Assembly (NCBI RefSeq): GCF_900117395.1
Contig: NZ_FPEG01000001.1
Coordinates: 704,192 to 768,191, forward strand
Source of the DNA: Agrococcus sp. Marseille-P2731
GTDB lineage: Bacteria > Actinomycetota > Actinomycetes > Actinomycetales > Microbacteriaceae
Reading direction: 5' to 3'
Length of the DNA: 64,000 nt
The notes beneath the pieces are model-generated. The model was not told the DNA's origin. It was given only the letters and a program-made list of their open reading frames with translations, and ran no database searches. The position numbers were made by a program, and so were the translations under genes. This document shows positions 38,281-46,322 of the stretch, in pieces (the first letter of the stretch is position 1; each line of letters opens with the position of its first letter).

Positions 38281-38286
38281 TAGACT
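38281..38286 (+). promoter_or_regulatory. -10 box for deoC operon
   Basis: TAGACT, 61 bases before the deoC GTG, implies a leader of about 55 bases; an AAGGAG ribosome site is at 38338-38343. Confidence 0.5.
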
Positions 38287-38347
38287 GCCGTCACCCATCC
38301 GCCCCGCCGCGCCGCCACGAGCTGCCGCGGCGTCCTGAAGGAGCAGC

Positions 38348-39358
38348 GTGTCCACATCCAGCCAGGCGCTCGCCCCCGCGCAGCGCGCCGTCCAGCTGCT
38401 CGGCGGTGACCTCTCCGAGGTCGCGCTCCGACGGCACCTGGAGGGCCTGCCTGCCGTCGACGCCGTCGGTCTCGAGGCCCGCGCCGCGAAGTTCGGCACC
38501 CGCTCGATCAAGAGCACCTCGAAGGCGGCGGCGCTCGACACGGTGATCCGCATGATCGACCTGACGACGCTGCAGGGCTCCGACACCCGCGGCAAGGTGC
38601 GCTCGCTCGTGGCGAAGGCGCTCGTGCCCGACGCATCCGACCCCTCGACCCCGCGCCCGGCCGCGGTGTGCGTGTACGGCGACATGGTCGCCGGCGCCGT
38701 CGAGGCGCTCGGGAGCGCGTGGAGCGCAGGCAAGGACACCGGCATCAACGTCGCCGCGGTCGCCACCGCGTTCCCGGCGGGCCGCGCGAGCATCGCCGTC
38801 AAGCTGCAGGACACCCGCGACGCCGTCGCCGCCGGTGCCGACGAGATCGACATGGTCATCGACCGCGGCGCCTTCCTCGAGGGCAACTACGGGAAGGTGT
38901 TCGACGAGATCGTGCAGACCAAGGAGGCGTGCCGCCGCGACGACGGCACCTTCGCGCACCTCAAGGTGATCCTCGAGACCGGCGAGCTCGTGACCTACGA
39001 CAACGTGCGCCGCGCCTCGTGGCTGTCGATCCTCGCCGGCGGCGACTTCATCAAGACCTCGACCGGCAAGGTGCAGCCGGCGGCGACGCTCCCTGTGACG
39101 ACGCTCATGCTGCAGGTCGTGCGCGACTGGGAGCGGCTCACGGGCGAGCGCATCGGCGTCAAGCCCGCAGGCGGCATCTCGACCTCGAAGGACGCCATCA
39201 AGTACCTGATCGCGGTCGCCGAGACCTGCGGCGAGGCGTGGCTCGACCCGCACCTGTTCCGCTTCGGCGCCTCCAGCCTGCTGAACGACGTGCTGCTGCA
39301 GCGCCAGAAGCTCACCACCGGCCGCTACTCCGGCCCCGACTACGTGACGATCGACTGA
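38348..39358 (+). CDS. deoC: Deoxyribose-phosphate aldolase
   Basis: Splits 2-deoxyribose 5-phosphate to glyceraldehyde 3-phosphate and acetaldehyde. The 336-residue protein has GDFIKTSTGK with the Schiff-base Lys236, the catalytic Asp/Lys region EIDMVIDRGAFLEG and HLKVILETGEL, and VKPAGGIST. It is the longer DeoC form found in many actinobacteria and eukaryotes. Two aldehyde dehydrogenase genes follow and probably oxidise the aldehyde product or a related one. Confidence 0.95.
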   Translation: MSTSSQALAPAQRAVQLLGGDLSEVALRRHLEGLPAVDAVGLEARAAKFGTRSIKSTSKAAALDTVIRMIDLTTLQGSDTRGKVRSLVAKALVPDASDPSTPRPAAVCVYGDMVAGAVEALGSAWSAGKDTGINVAAVATAFPAGRASIAVKLQDTRDAVAAGADEIDMVIDRGAFLEGNYGKVFDEIVQTKEACRRDDGTFAHLKVILETGELVTYDNVRRASWLSILAGGDFIKTSTGKVQPAATLPVTTLMLQVVRDWERLTGERIGVKPAGGISTSKDAIKYLIAVAETCGEAWLDPHLFRFGASSLLNDVLLQRQKLTTGRYSGPDYVTID

Positions 39359-39366
39359 GGCCCGCC

Positions 39367-40806
39367 ATGACTTTCCTCGACTACGCGCCGGCTCCCGAGT
39401 CGACCTCCATCCTCGACCTGCGCGAGCAGTACGGCCTCTACATCGGCGGCGAGTGGGTGCCGGGCGGCGGTACGCCCTTCGCCTCGATCTCTCCCGCGAC
39501 CGAGCGGCAGATCGCGATGTTCGGCGCCGCCGACGAGGGCGACGTGGATGCGGCGGTGCGGGCAGCGCGCACCGCCTTCCGCGACACCTGGGGCCCGATG
39601 TCGGGCCGCGACCGCGGCAAGTACCTCTTCCGCATCGCGCGCATCCTGCAGGAGCGCGCTCGCGAGCTGGCCGTCGCCGAGTCGCTCGACAACGGCAAGC
39701 CGATCCGCGAGACCCGCGACGCTGACGTGCCGCTCGTGGCGCAGTGGTTCTTCCACTGCGCCGGCTGGGCCGACAAGCTCGACTGGGTGGGCCTTGGCGC
39801 CCGCCCGCAGGCGCTCGGCGTCGCCGCGCAGGTCATCCCGTGGAACTTCCCGCTGCTGATGCTGGCCTGGAAGGTCGCGCCGGCGCTCGCCGCGGGCAAC
39901 ACCGTGGTGCTGAAGCCGGCCGAGACCACGCCCCTCACCGCGATGCTCTTCGCCGAGATCTGCGAGCAGGCAGGCCTCCCGGCCGGCGTCGTCAACCTCA
40001 TCACGGGCGCGGGCGACACCGGGGCAGCGCTCGTGCGCCACCCGGACGTCGACAAGGTCGCCTTCACGGGCTCGACCGCCGTCGGCCGCGAGATCGCCAA
40101 GGCCCTCGCCGGCACGCGGAAGAAGCTCACCCTCGAGCTCGGCGGCAAGGGCGCGAACATCGTCTTCGACGACGCGCCCCTCGACCAGGCGATCGAGGGC
40201 ATCGTCGACGGCATCTTCTTCAACCAGGGACAGGTCTGCTGCGCCGGCAGCCGGCTGCTCGTGCAGGAGAGCGTGCACGACGAGGTCATGGAGCGGCTCA
40301 AGGAGCGCATGGCGACGCTGCGCGTCGGCGACCCGCTCGACAAGAACACCGACGTCGGCGCGATCAACTCCTCGGAGCAGCTGGCGCGCATCACGCGGCT
40401 CGTCGACGCGGGCATCGCCGAGGGCGGCGAGGCCTGGAGCCCCCCGTGCGAGCTGCCCGCCGAGGGCTACTGGTTCGCGCCCACCGTCGTGACGGGCGTC
40501 GAGGCCTCCTCGAGCCTCGCCCGCGAGGAGATCTTCGGGCCGGTGCTCTCGGTGCTCACGTTCCGCACCCCCGACGAGGCGATCGCCAAGGCGAACAACT
40601 CGCCCTACGGCCTCTCGGCCGGCATCTGGAGCGACAAGGGCAGCCGCGTGCTCGCGGTGGCCGACAAGCTGCGCGCCGGCGTCGTCTGGACGAACACGTT
40701 CAACAAGTTCGACCCCGCGAGCCCCTTCGGCGGCTACAAGGAGTCGGGCTACGGCCGCGAGGGCGGCCGCCAGGGCATGCAGGCATACCTGAAGGCAGGC
40801 GAGTGA
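39367..40806 (+). CDS. NAD-dependent aldehyde dehydrogenase
   Basis: 479-residue aldehyde dehydrogenase with all catalytic parts: IPWNFPLLMLAWK, the Glu257 motif LELGGKGANIVFDD and the nucleophile Cys291 in NQGQVCCAGSR; a late IFGPVLSVLTF is also seen. The gene begins 8 bases after deoC and overlaps the next gene, so the three form one operon. Acetaldehyde from DeoC is a plausible substrate. Confidence 0.92.
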   Translation: MTFLDYAPAPESTSILDLREQYGLYIGGEWVPGGGTPFASISPATERQIAMFGAADEGDVDAAVRAARTAFRDTWGPMSGRDRGKYLFRIARILQERARELAVAESLDNGKPIRETRDADVPLVAQWFFHCAGWADKLDWVGLGARPQALGVAAQVIPWNFPLLMLAWKVAPALAAGNTVVLKPAETTPLTAMLFAEICEQAGLPAGVVNLITGAGDTGAALVRHPDVDKVAFTGSTAVGREIAKALAGTRKKLTLELGGKGANIVFDDAPLDQAIEGIVDGIFFNQGQVCCAGSRLLVQESVHDEVMERLKERMATLRVGDPLDKNTDVGAINSSEQLARITRLVDAGIAEGGEAWSPPCELPAEGYWFAPTVVTGVEASSSLAREEIFGPVLSVLTFRTPDEAIAKANNSPYGLSAGIWSDKGSRVLAVADKLRAGVVWTNTFNKFDPASPFGGYKESGYGREGGRQGMQAYLKAGE

Positions 40807-41702
40807 TGGCGACCACGAAGACCGGCGCGGAGGCCGCGACGCGCACGACCGATCGGCTCGGAGTGCCCAAGACCTACAAGCTGTTCATCGGGGGCGCCTT
40901 CCCGCGCAGCGAGTCGGGCCGCGTGACCGAGGTGACGGATGCGCAGGGCCGCTTCGTCGCGAACGTCGCGATGGCGTCGCGCAAGGATGCGCGCGAGGCC
41001 GTGCGCGCCGCGCGCAAGGCGCAGCCGGGCTGGGCGGGTGCGACCGCCTACAACCGCGGCCAGGTGCTCTACCGCGTCGCCGAGGTGCTCGAGGGCCGCA
41101 AGGCGCAGTTCGTCGACGAGCTGCAGCAGACCGAGGGGCTGAGCGCCGCGGCCGCTCTCGCGCAGGTCGAGGACGCCATCGACCTGTGGGTGTGGCACGC
41201 GGGCTGGACCGACAAGATCGCCCAGATCGGCGGCAGCGCCAACCCTGTCGCGGGCCCCTACTTCAACCTCTCGGTGCCGGAGCCGACCGGCGTCGTCGCC
41301 ATCGTCGCGCCGCAGTCGAGCGCGCTGCTCGGGCTCACCTCCGTCATCGCGCCCGCGCTCGTGACGGGCAACGCCGTCGTGGTGGTGCCCGCCGCATCCG
41401 CACCGCTCTCGGCGATCTCGCTCGGCGAGGTGCTCGCCACGAGCGACCTGCCCGGCGGCGTCGTCAACGTGCTGACGGGAGACCCGGCGGAGCTCGCGCC
41501 GTGGCTCGCCGGCCACGCCGACGTCAACGCGCTCGACCTGACGGGCGCCGGCGACCTCGACTGGGTCGAGCTCGAGCAGCTCGCGGCCGAGACGCTCAAG
41601 CGCGTCATCCGGCCAGAGCCGGGCCTGGCGCCCGAGACGCCGCTGCGCATCCTCGCCCTCACCGAGACGAAGACCGTCTGGCACACGAAGTCGCGCCTGT
41701 AG
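40806..41702 (+). CDS. Short aldehyde dehydrogenase-like protein lacking the catalytic domain
   Basis: 298 residues covering only the N-terminal, cofactor-binding part of the family: YKLFIGGAFPRSESGR, PEPTGVVAIVAPQSSALLGL and GVVNVLTGDPAELAPWL. There is no nucleophile Cys and no ELGG motif with Glu; the protein ends where the catalytic domain should begin. It shares one base with the full-length gene upstream. Paired full and short aldehyde dehydrogenases next to deoC are also seen in other actinobacteria, so this is probably a real partner subunit rather than decay. Confidence 0.82.
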   Translation: MATTKTGAEAATRTTDRLGVPKTYKLFIGGAFPRSESGRVTEVTDAQGRFVANVAMASRKDAREAVRAARKAQPGWAGATAYNRGQVLYRVAEVLEGRKAQFVDELQQTEGLSAAAALAQVEDAIDLWVWHAGWTDKIAQIGGSANPVAGPYFNLSVPEPTGVVAIVAPQSSALLGLTSVIAPALVTGNAVVVVPAASAPLSAISLGEVLATSDLPGGVVNVLTGDPAELAPWLAGHADVNALDLTGAGDLDWVELEQLAAETLKRVIRPEPGLAPETPLRILALTETKTVWHTKSRL

Positions 41703-41733
41703 TGGCGCGATAGGCCCGCGGCGGGGGCGGCAG

Positions 41734-42666
41734 ATGGCAGGCGGGCACGGGCACGCGCACGGCGCTGCGCACGGCGCGGATGCGTCGAGCACGACGCGCA
41801 TCGCCGTCGCGTTCGGCATCACGGCGACGCTGCTCATCGCCCAGGTGATCGGTTCGATCCTCACCGGCTCGCTCGCGCTGCTCGTCGACACCGTGCACAT
41901 GCTGACGGATGTCGCCGGGCTCGGCGTCGCGCTCGCGGCGCAGTGGCTGCTGCGGCGGCCGCCGCGGGGCCGACGCACCTGGGGCCTCGTGCGGGTGGAA
42001 GTGCTCGCCGCGGCGGCGCAGGCGGCGGCGCTGCTCATCGTCGCGCTCGTCGTCGTCATCGAGGGCGTGCGCCGCATCGGCGAGCCGACTGACGTGCCCG
42101 GGCCGCTCCTGCTCGTGTTCGGCGTCGTCGGGCTCGCGGGCAACCTGGTCTCGCTGGCGGTGCTCGCGAGCGGGCGCGGCGCGAGCCTCAACCTGCGCGC
42201 GGCGTTCCTCGAGGTGCTGAACGATGCGATCGGCTCGGTCGCGGTCATCGCGGCGGCGATCGCGATCTGGGTGTGGGGCTTCCAGCAGGCCGATCTGATC
42301 GCGAGCGCGCTGGTCGCCGCGCTCATCGTGCCGCGCTCGATCGTGCTGCTGCGCGACGCGGGGCGCATCCTGCTGGAGTCGGCGCCCGAGGAGCTCGACC
42401 TCGACGACGTGCGCTCGCACCTGCTGGAGCTCGAGCACGTGCTCTCGGTGCACGACCTGCACGCATCGACGCTCGGCACCGGCGTCCACCAGCTCACCGC
42501 CCACGTGGTGGTGGAGGAGGCGTGCTTCACCGACGGCCATGCGCCGCGCATCCTCGATGCGCTGCAGGAGTGCGCCGCCGAGCACTTCCCCCTCTCGCTC
42601 GAGCACGCGACCTTCCAGCTCGAGCCCCCGAGCCACACCGCGCACGAGCCGCACCTGCACGACTGA
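41734..42666 (+). CDS. Cation diffusion facilitator metal exporter
   Basis: 310-residue CDF transporter with a His-rich start (GHGHAHGAAH), six transmembrane segments and a cytosolic C-terminal domain. Helix 2 carries His55 and Asp59 in VDTVHMLTDV. Helix 5 carries Glu160 and Asp164 in FLEVLNDAIGS, where zinc CDFs such as YiiP have His and Asp. Export of zinc or another divalent metal is likely; the Glu may alter selectivity. Followed by repeat array 3. Confidence 0.88.
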   Translation: MAGGHGHAHGAAHGADASSTTRIAVAFGITATLLIAQVIGSILTGSLALLVDTVHMLTDVAGLGVALAAQWLLRRPPRGRRTWGLVRVEVLAAAAQAAALLIVALVVVIEGVRRIGEPTDVPGPLLLVFGVVGLAGNLVSLAVLASGRGASLNLRAAFLEVLNDAIGSVAVIAAAIAIWVWGFQQADLIASALVAALIVPRSIVLLRDAGRILLESAPEELDLDDVRSHLLELEHVLSVHDLHASTLGTGVHQLTAHVVVEEACFTDGHAPRILDALQECAAEHFPLSLEHATFQLEPPSHTAHEPHLHD

Positions 42667-42700
42667 CCCCGCGCCGCCGCCCGCCGCACGCCTCGCGCCC

Positions 42701-43001
42701 GACTGGCGCCCCCGGTGCTCGAGTGGCGCCCTCCGCGCTTGAGTGGCGCCCCCGGCGATCGAGTGGCGCCCTCCGCGCTTGAGTGGCGCCCCCGGCGATC
42801 GAGTGGCGCCTTCCGCGTTTGAGTGGCGCCTGCCGCTTGTGAGTGGCGCCTGCGGGTTGTGAGTGGCGGGAGGCACCGCCCAGGACAGGAAGTCGCCGCT
42901 CGATCGCGGGAGGCGCCACTCAGGTGCGGGAGCCGCCACTCAGGTGCGGGAGGCGCCACTCAGGTGGGGGAGGCGCCACTCAGGTGCGGGAGGCGCCACT
43001 C
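42701..43001. repeat. 20-bp repeat array 3 with forward and inverted halves
   Basis: Forward units (GAGTGGCGCC...) start every 20 bases from 42701 to 42861, nine in all, the first with one mismatch and the last running into the centre. From about 42892 the same unit occurs in reverse (ending GCGCCACTC) at 42921, 42941, 42961, 42981 and 43001, with a degraded unit ending at 42901. Forward variable ends are CGCTT and CGATC; reverse-unit ends read CACCT. The two halves could fold into one long hairpin. The full gap 42667-43027 holds nothing else. Confidence 0.94.
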
Positions 43002-43027
43002 GAGCGAGAAGCCGGCGACGCGCCGCA

Positions 43028-44350
43028 TCAGCAGCTGGTCTCGATGAGGTCGGCGTACCAGCGGCAGCCGGCGAGCCACGTGTCGATGCGGATGCGCTCG
43101 TCGCGCGCGTGCAGGGTCAGCCGCTCCTCGCGGGTCATCTCGAACGGCGCGAAGCGGTAGACGCGATCGGTGATGCGGTGCGCGTGCCGGCCGTCGGTGC
43201 CGCCCAGCATCACGTAGGGCACGGTGAGCACGTCGGGCCGCGCACGACCGATCGCGGCCTCGATCGCCTCCCAGCCGACGCCGCTCGCCGGGCTCTCGGG
43301 GCTCGGTCCGTGGCCGTGCAGCACCGTCAGCTCGACGGCGTCGTCGGCGACGGCGCGGCGGATGCGCGCAAGCGTCTCGTCGACGGTCGAGCCGAGGGCG
43401 ATGCGCGCGTTCACGACCGCGACGGCCTCCTCGGCCAGCGCGTTCGCCGCCGCGGCACCCGAGAGCTGCGTCACCACCGCGGTCGTCGACAGCATCGCGC
43501 GCGTCTCATCGCTCCGCGCGAGGATCCGCTCCACGATCGGCCGCGTCCTCCGCACGTTGCGCAGCACGGCGCCCTGCGCCCCCGCGGCCTCTGCACCGAG
43601 CAGCTCCAGCATCCGCAGCGCGGGCTCGGGCAGGGAGCGCGGCCACGTGGCGAAGTCGAGTCGCCGGATCGCCCGTGCCAGCCGTGACGTCGCCGGCAGC
43701 GCCGGCGGCGTCGAGGCGTGCCCGCCCACCTGCGCCACGCGCATCCGCACGTTGGCGAAGCCCTTCTCGGCGACGCCGACGACCGCGACGTCGCGTGCGA
43801 CGCCCGCGATGGGCGGCTCGATGATCGCGCCGCCCTCGTCGAGCGCCCATGCGGGCCGCACGCCGCGCCGATCGAGCTCGGCGATCGCCGAGGCGGCGCC
43901 GGTGCCCATCGTCTCCTCGTCGTGGCCGAACACCAGCCAGACGTCGCGCTGCGGCCGGAAGCCGCGCTCGAGCAGCGCCTCGATCGCCACGCAGATGCCG
44001 ACGAGCGAGCCCTTGTCGTCGAGGGTGCCGCGACCCCAGACGTGGGTGGCGTCGCGGTGCCCCGAATAGGGCGGATGCGTCCACCCGGCACCGGCAGGCC
44101 CGTCACCGGCGCCGGCCTCAGGCGCGGGCACCACGTCCTGGTGCGCCATGAGCAGGGCGGGGGCGCCATCGCCGATGCCCGCCCACCGCGCGAGCAGCGT
44201 CGAGCCGACCGCCTCGACCTCGAGCTCGGCGAACAGTCGCGGGAAGCGCTCGCGCAGCAGCGCCTGGAAGGCCGGGATCTGCGCCTCGGTCTCGGTCGGC
44301 ACGCGGATGGCGGCGATCAGGTCGTCGAGGGCATCGTCGGTGATGAGCAC
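43028..44350 (-). CDS. M20-family metallopeptidase
   Basis: 440-residue zinc-dependent exopeptidase or deacylase of the carboxypeptidase S-like group. Metal ligands are seen in LLMAHQDVVPAP, GRGTLDDKGSLVG and GHDEETMGTGAA; the dimerisation-domain His lies in QVGGHASTP, and VMLGGTDGRHAHRI is near the C-terminus. The GTG start is 59 bases from the divergent kynA. Substrate unknown; a role linked to the kyn operon is not shown. Confidence 0.9.
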   Translation of the reverse strand: MLITDDALDDLIAAIRVPTETEAQIPAFQALLRERFPRLFAELEVEAVGSTLLARWAGIGDGAPALLMAHQDVVPAPEAGAGDGPAGAGWTHPPYSGHRDATHVWGRGTLDDKGSLVGICVAIEALLERGFRPQRDVWLVFGHDEETMGTGAASAIAELDRRGVRPAWALDEGGAIIEPPIAGVARDVAVVGVAEKGFANVRMRVAQVGGHASTPPALPATSRLARAIRRLDFATWPRSLPEPALRMLELLGAEAAGAQGAVLRNVRRTRPIVERILARSDETRAMLSTTAVVTQLSGAAAANALAEEAVAVVNARIALGSTVDETLARIRRAVADDAVELTVLHGHGPSPESPASGVGWEAIEAAIGRARPDVLTVPYVMLGGTDGRHAHRITDRVYRFAPFEMTREERLTLHARDERIRIDTWLAGCRWYADLIETSC

Positions 44351-44376
44351 CCGCGCAGGCTATCGCCGCGGCGCGT

Positions 44377-44382
44377 TACCGT
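44377..44382 (+). promoter_or_regulatory. Candidate -10 box for the kyn operon
   Basis: TACCGT is 27 bases before the kynA GTG; a GAGGAGG ribosome site follows at about 44398-44404. Confidence 0.35.
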
Positions 44383-44409
44383 TGGGGCACGAGCAGCGAG
44401 GAGGCCGAC

Positions 44410-45279
44410 GTGGCCGTCGAGGAGAACACCCGTGAGATCGAGTCGGGGGTCGTGACCGACCTCAGCGACCGCATGACCTACGGCAGCTACCTGGCCCTCG
44501 ACACGCTGCTCGCCGCGCAGCAGCCCAAGAGCGAGCCGGAGCACCACGACGAGCTGCTGTTCATCATCCAGCACCAGACGACCGAGCTGTGGCTCAAGCT
44601 CGTCATCCACGAGCTCGACGACGCGCGGCGGCTTCTCGCCGCCGACGACCTGGGCGCCGCGCTGAAGCGCATCGCGCGCGTGAAGCACATCCAGGAGGTG
44701 CTGACGCAGCAGTGGTCGGTGCTCGCGACGCTCACGCCCACCGAGTACGCGCAGTTCCGCGGCTTCCTCGCCAACGCCTCCGGCTTCCAGAGCGCGCAGT
44801 ACCGCATGGTCGAGTTCGCGCTCGGCAACAAGCACGCGCGCATGCTGCAGGTGTTCGAGTCGAACCCGGCCGACCACGCGGCGCTCGAGGCCGAGCTGCA
44901 CCGCCCGAGCCTCTACGACGAGTTCCTGCGCCACCTCGCCCGCCGCGGTCACGCCGTGCCGACCGCGCTGCTCGAGCGCGACGTCACGAAGGCGCACGTC
45001 TACACCGAGGAGCTCGTGCCCGTCTTCCAGGCGATCTACCAGGACGCGGGCCGCGCTGACGGCGCCGAGGACTGGCGCGCCTATGAGGCCTGCGAAGAGC
45101 TCGTCGACCTCGAGGACAACTTCCAGTTCTGGCGCTTCCGGCATCTGCGCACCGTCACGCGCACGATCGGCATGAAGCACGGCACGGGCGGCTCAAGCGG
45201 CGTCGACTTCCTCCGGCGCGCGCTCGAGCTCACGTTCTTCCCCGAGCTCTACGCCGTGCGCACCCGGATCGAGGAGTGA
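44410..45279 (+). CDS. kynA: Tryptophan 2,3-dioxygenase
   Basis: Haem enzyme that opens tryptophan to N-formylkynurenine. The 289-residue protein has MTYGSYLALDTLL, the substrate-pocket HDELLFIIQHQTTELW, ASGFQSAQYR, FWRFRHLRTVTRTIG with the haem-ligand His, and GTGGSSGVDFLRRAL. Length is typical. First gene of a tight three-gene operon; its stop overlaps the next GTG. Confidence 0.97.
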   Translation: MAVEENTREIESGVVTDLSDRMTYGSYLALDTLLAAQQPKSEPEHHDELLFIIQHQTTELWLKLVIHELDDARRLLAADDLGAALKRIARVKHIQEVLTQQWSVLATLTPTEYAQFRGFLANASGFQSAQYRMVEFALGNKHARMLQVFESNPADHAALEAELHRPSLYDEFLRHLARRGHAVPTALLERDVTKAHVYTEELVPVFQAIYQDAGRADGAEDWRAYEACEELVDLEDNFQFWRFRHLRTVTRTIGMKHGTGGSSGVDFLRRALELTFFPELYAVRTRIEE

Positions 45280-46322
45280 GGCCGCCGATCGTCGCCCGGG
45301 TCGACCGGGCGCGCATCGCCGGCCGCTGGGTGGCGGATGCGGTGGTCGAGCTCGGCGAGGCCGGCATGCGCCTGGTGCCGGGTGACGAAGCACCGCCCCG
45401 CATCCGCTCGCGCATCCACGGCACGCTGCTGCCGCCCATCACCGACGCGCACGTGCACCTCGGCCTCGCGGACGCGGCGCTCGCCGCGCCGACGACGCTC
45501 GGCCGCGTGCTCGACCTCGGCTGGGCGCCCGCCGCGCTGCCGGCCCTCGTCGAGGCCGCCACCGCCGCCCACCGCGGGCTCGACGTGCGCTTCGCCGGCC
45601 CGTTCCACGCGGCCATCGGCGGCTATCCCTCCGATCGCGCCTGGGCGCCGCCGGGCGCGGTCGCCGAGCTCGCCGGCGCGAGCGATGCGGTGCGCTCCGT
45701 GCGCGCCCAGGCGCGCGCCGGCGCATCCGTCATCAAGGTCTCGCTCAACGCCGAGGCCGGGCCGGTGCCCGATGCCGCGATGCTCGCAGCGATCGTCGAC
45801 GAGGCGCACGCGCACGGGCTGCTGCTCGTCGCGCACGCGCAGGGCCCCGGCGCAGCGGAGCGCGCGCTGGCCGCAGGCGTCGACGTGCTCGCGCACGCGC
45901 CGTGGACGGAGCGGCTGAGCGACGAGCTCATCGGCGAGGCGGCCGCGAGCCAGACCTGGATCTCGACGCTCGCGATGCACGAGCGCGACGGCGATCCGGC
46001 CGCGCTCGAGCGCGCCACCGACAACCTGGCGCGCTTCGCGGCGGCTGGGGGAGCGGTCGCGTACGGCACCGACCTCGGCAACGGCCTGACGCGGTTCGAC
46101 CTCGACGACAGCGAGGTCGCGGCGCTGCGCCGGGCCGGCCTCGACGGCACCGCGCTCGTGGACGCGCTGCTCGCCGAGCACCTGCTGCCGCCCGGGCCGA
46201 CGGTCACGAGCTGCACCGCCGCGGTGCACGACGACGAGTCGCTCCTCGCCGCGCTGCTCGGCCCGCCCCGCCATCGGCCGCGCCCGCTGCCGCACACCAC
46301 GTTCGACCTGGAGGACGCATGA
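45276..46322 (+). CDS. Amidohydrolase-superfamily metal-dependent hydrolase in the kynB position
   Basis: 348-residue amidohydrolase. The metal site is complete: His59-x-His61 in ITDAHVHLGL, Lys154 in SVIKVSLN, later His residues in LLVAHAQG and DVLAHAPW, and Asp in AYGTDLGN. It lies between kynA and kynU with four-base overlaps on both sides. Tryptophan breakdown needs N-formylkynurenine hydrolysis at this point, and no kynB-type formamidase is present in the operon. It is therefore a candidate formamidase, inferred from context only. Confidence 0.8.
   Translation: MRPPIVARVDRARIAGRWVADAVVELGEAGMRLVPGDEAPPRIRSRIHGTLLPPITDAHVHLGLADAALAAPTTLGRVLDLGWAPAALPALVEAATAAHRGLDVRFAGPFHAAIGGYPSDRAWAPPGAVAELAGASDAVRSVRAQARAGASVIKVSLNAEAGPVPDAAMLAAIVDEAHAHGLLLVAHAQGPGAAERALAAGVDVLAHAPWTERLSDELIGEAAASQTWISTLAMHERDGDPAALERATDNLARFAAAGGAVAYGTDLGNGLTRFDLDDSEVAALRRAGLDGTALVDALLAEHLLPPGPTVTSCTAAVHDDESLLAALLGPPRHRPRPLPHTTFDLEDA

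Noticed and set aside
40806..41702. Short aldehyde dehydrogenase as a pseudogene
   Set aside because: There is no stop or frameshift inside a longer match; downstream sequence is non-coding for the missing domain, and the start overlaps the upstream gene as in an intact operon.
13730..43001. The 20-bp arrays as CRISPR arrays
   Set aside because: Period is 20 bases with no separate unique spacer, and no cas gene is present.
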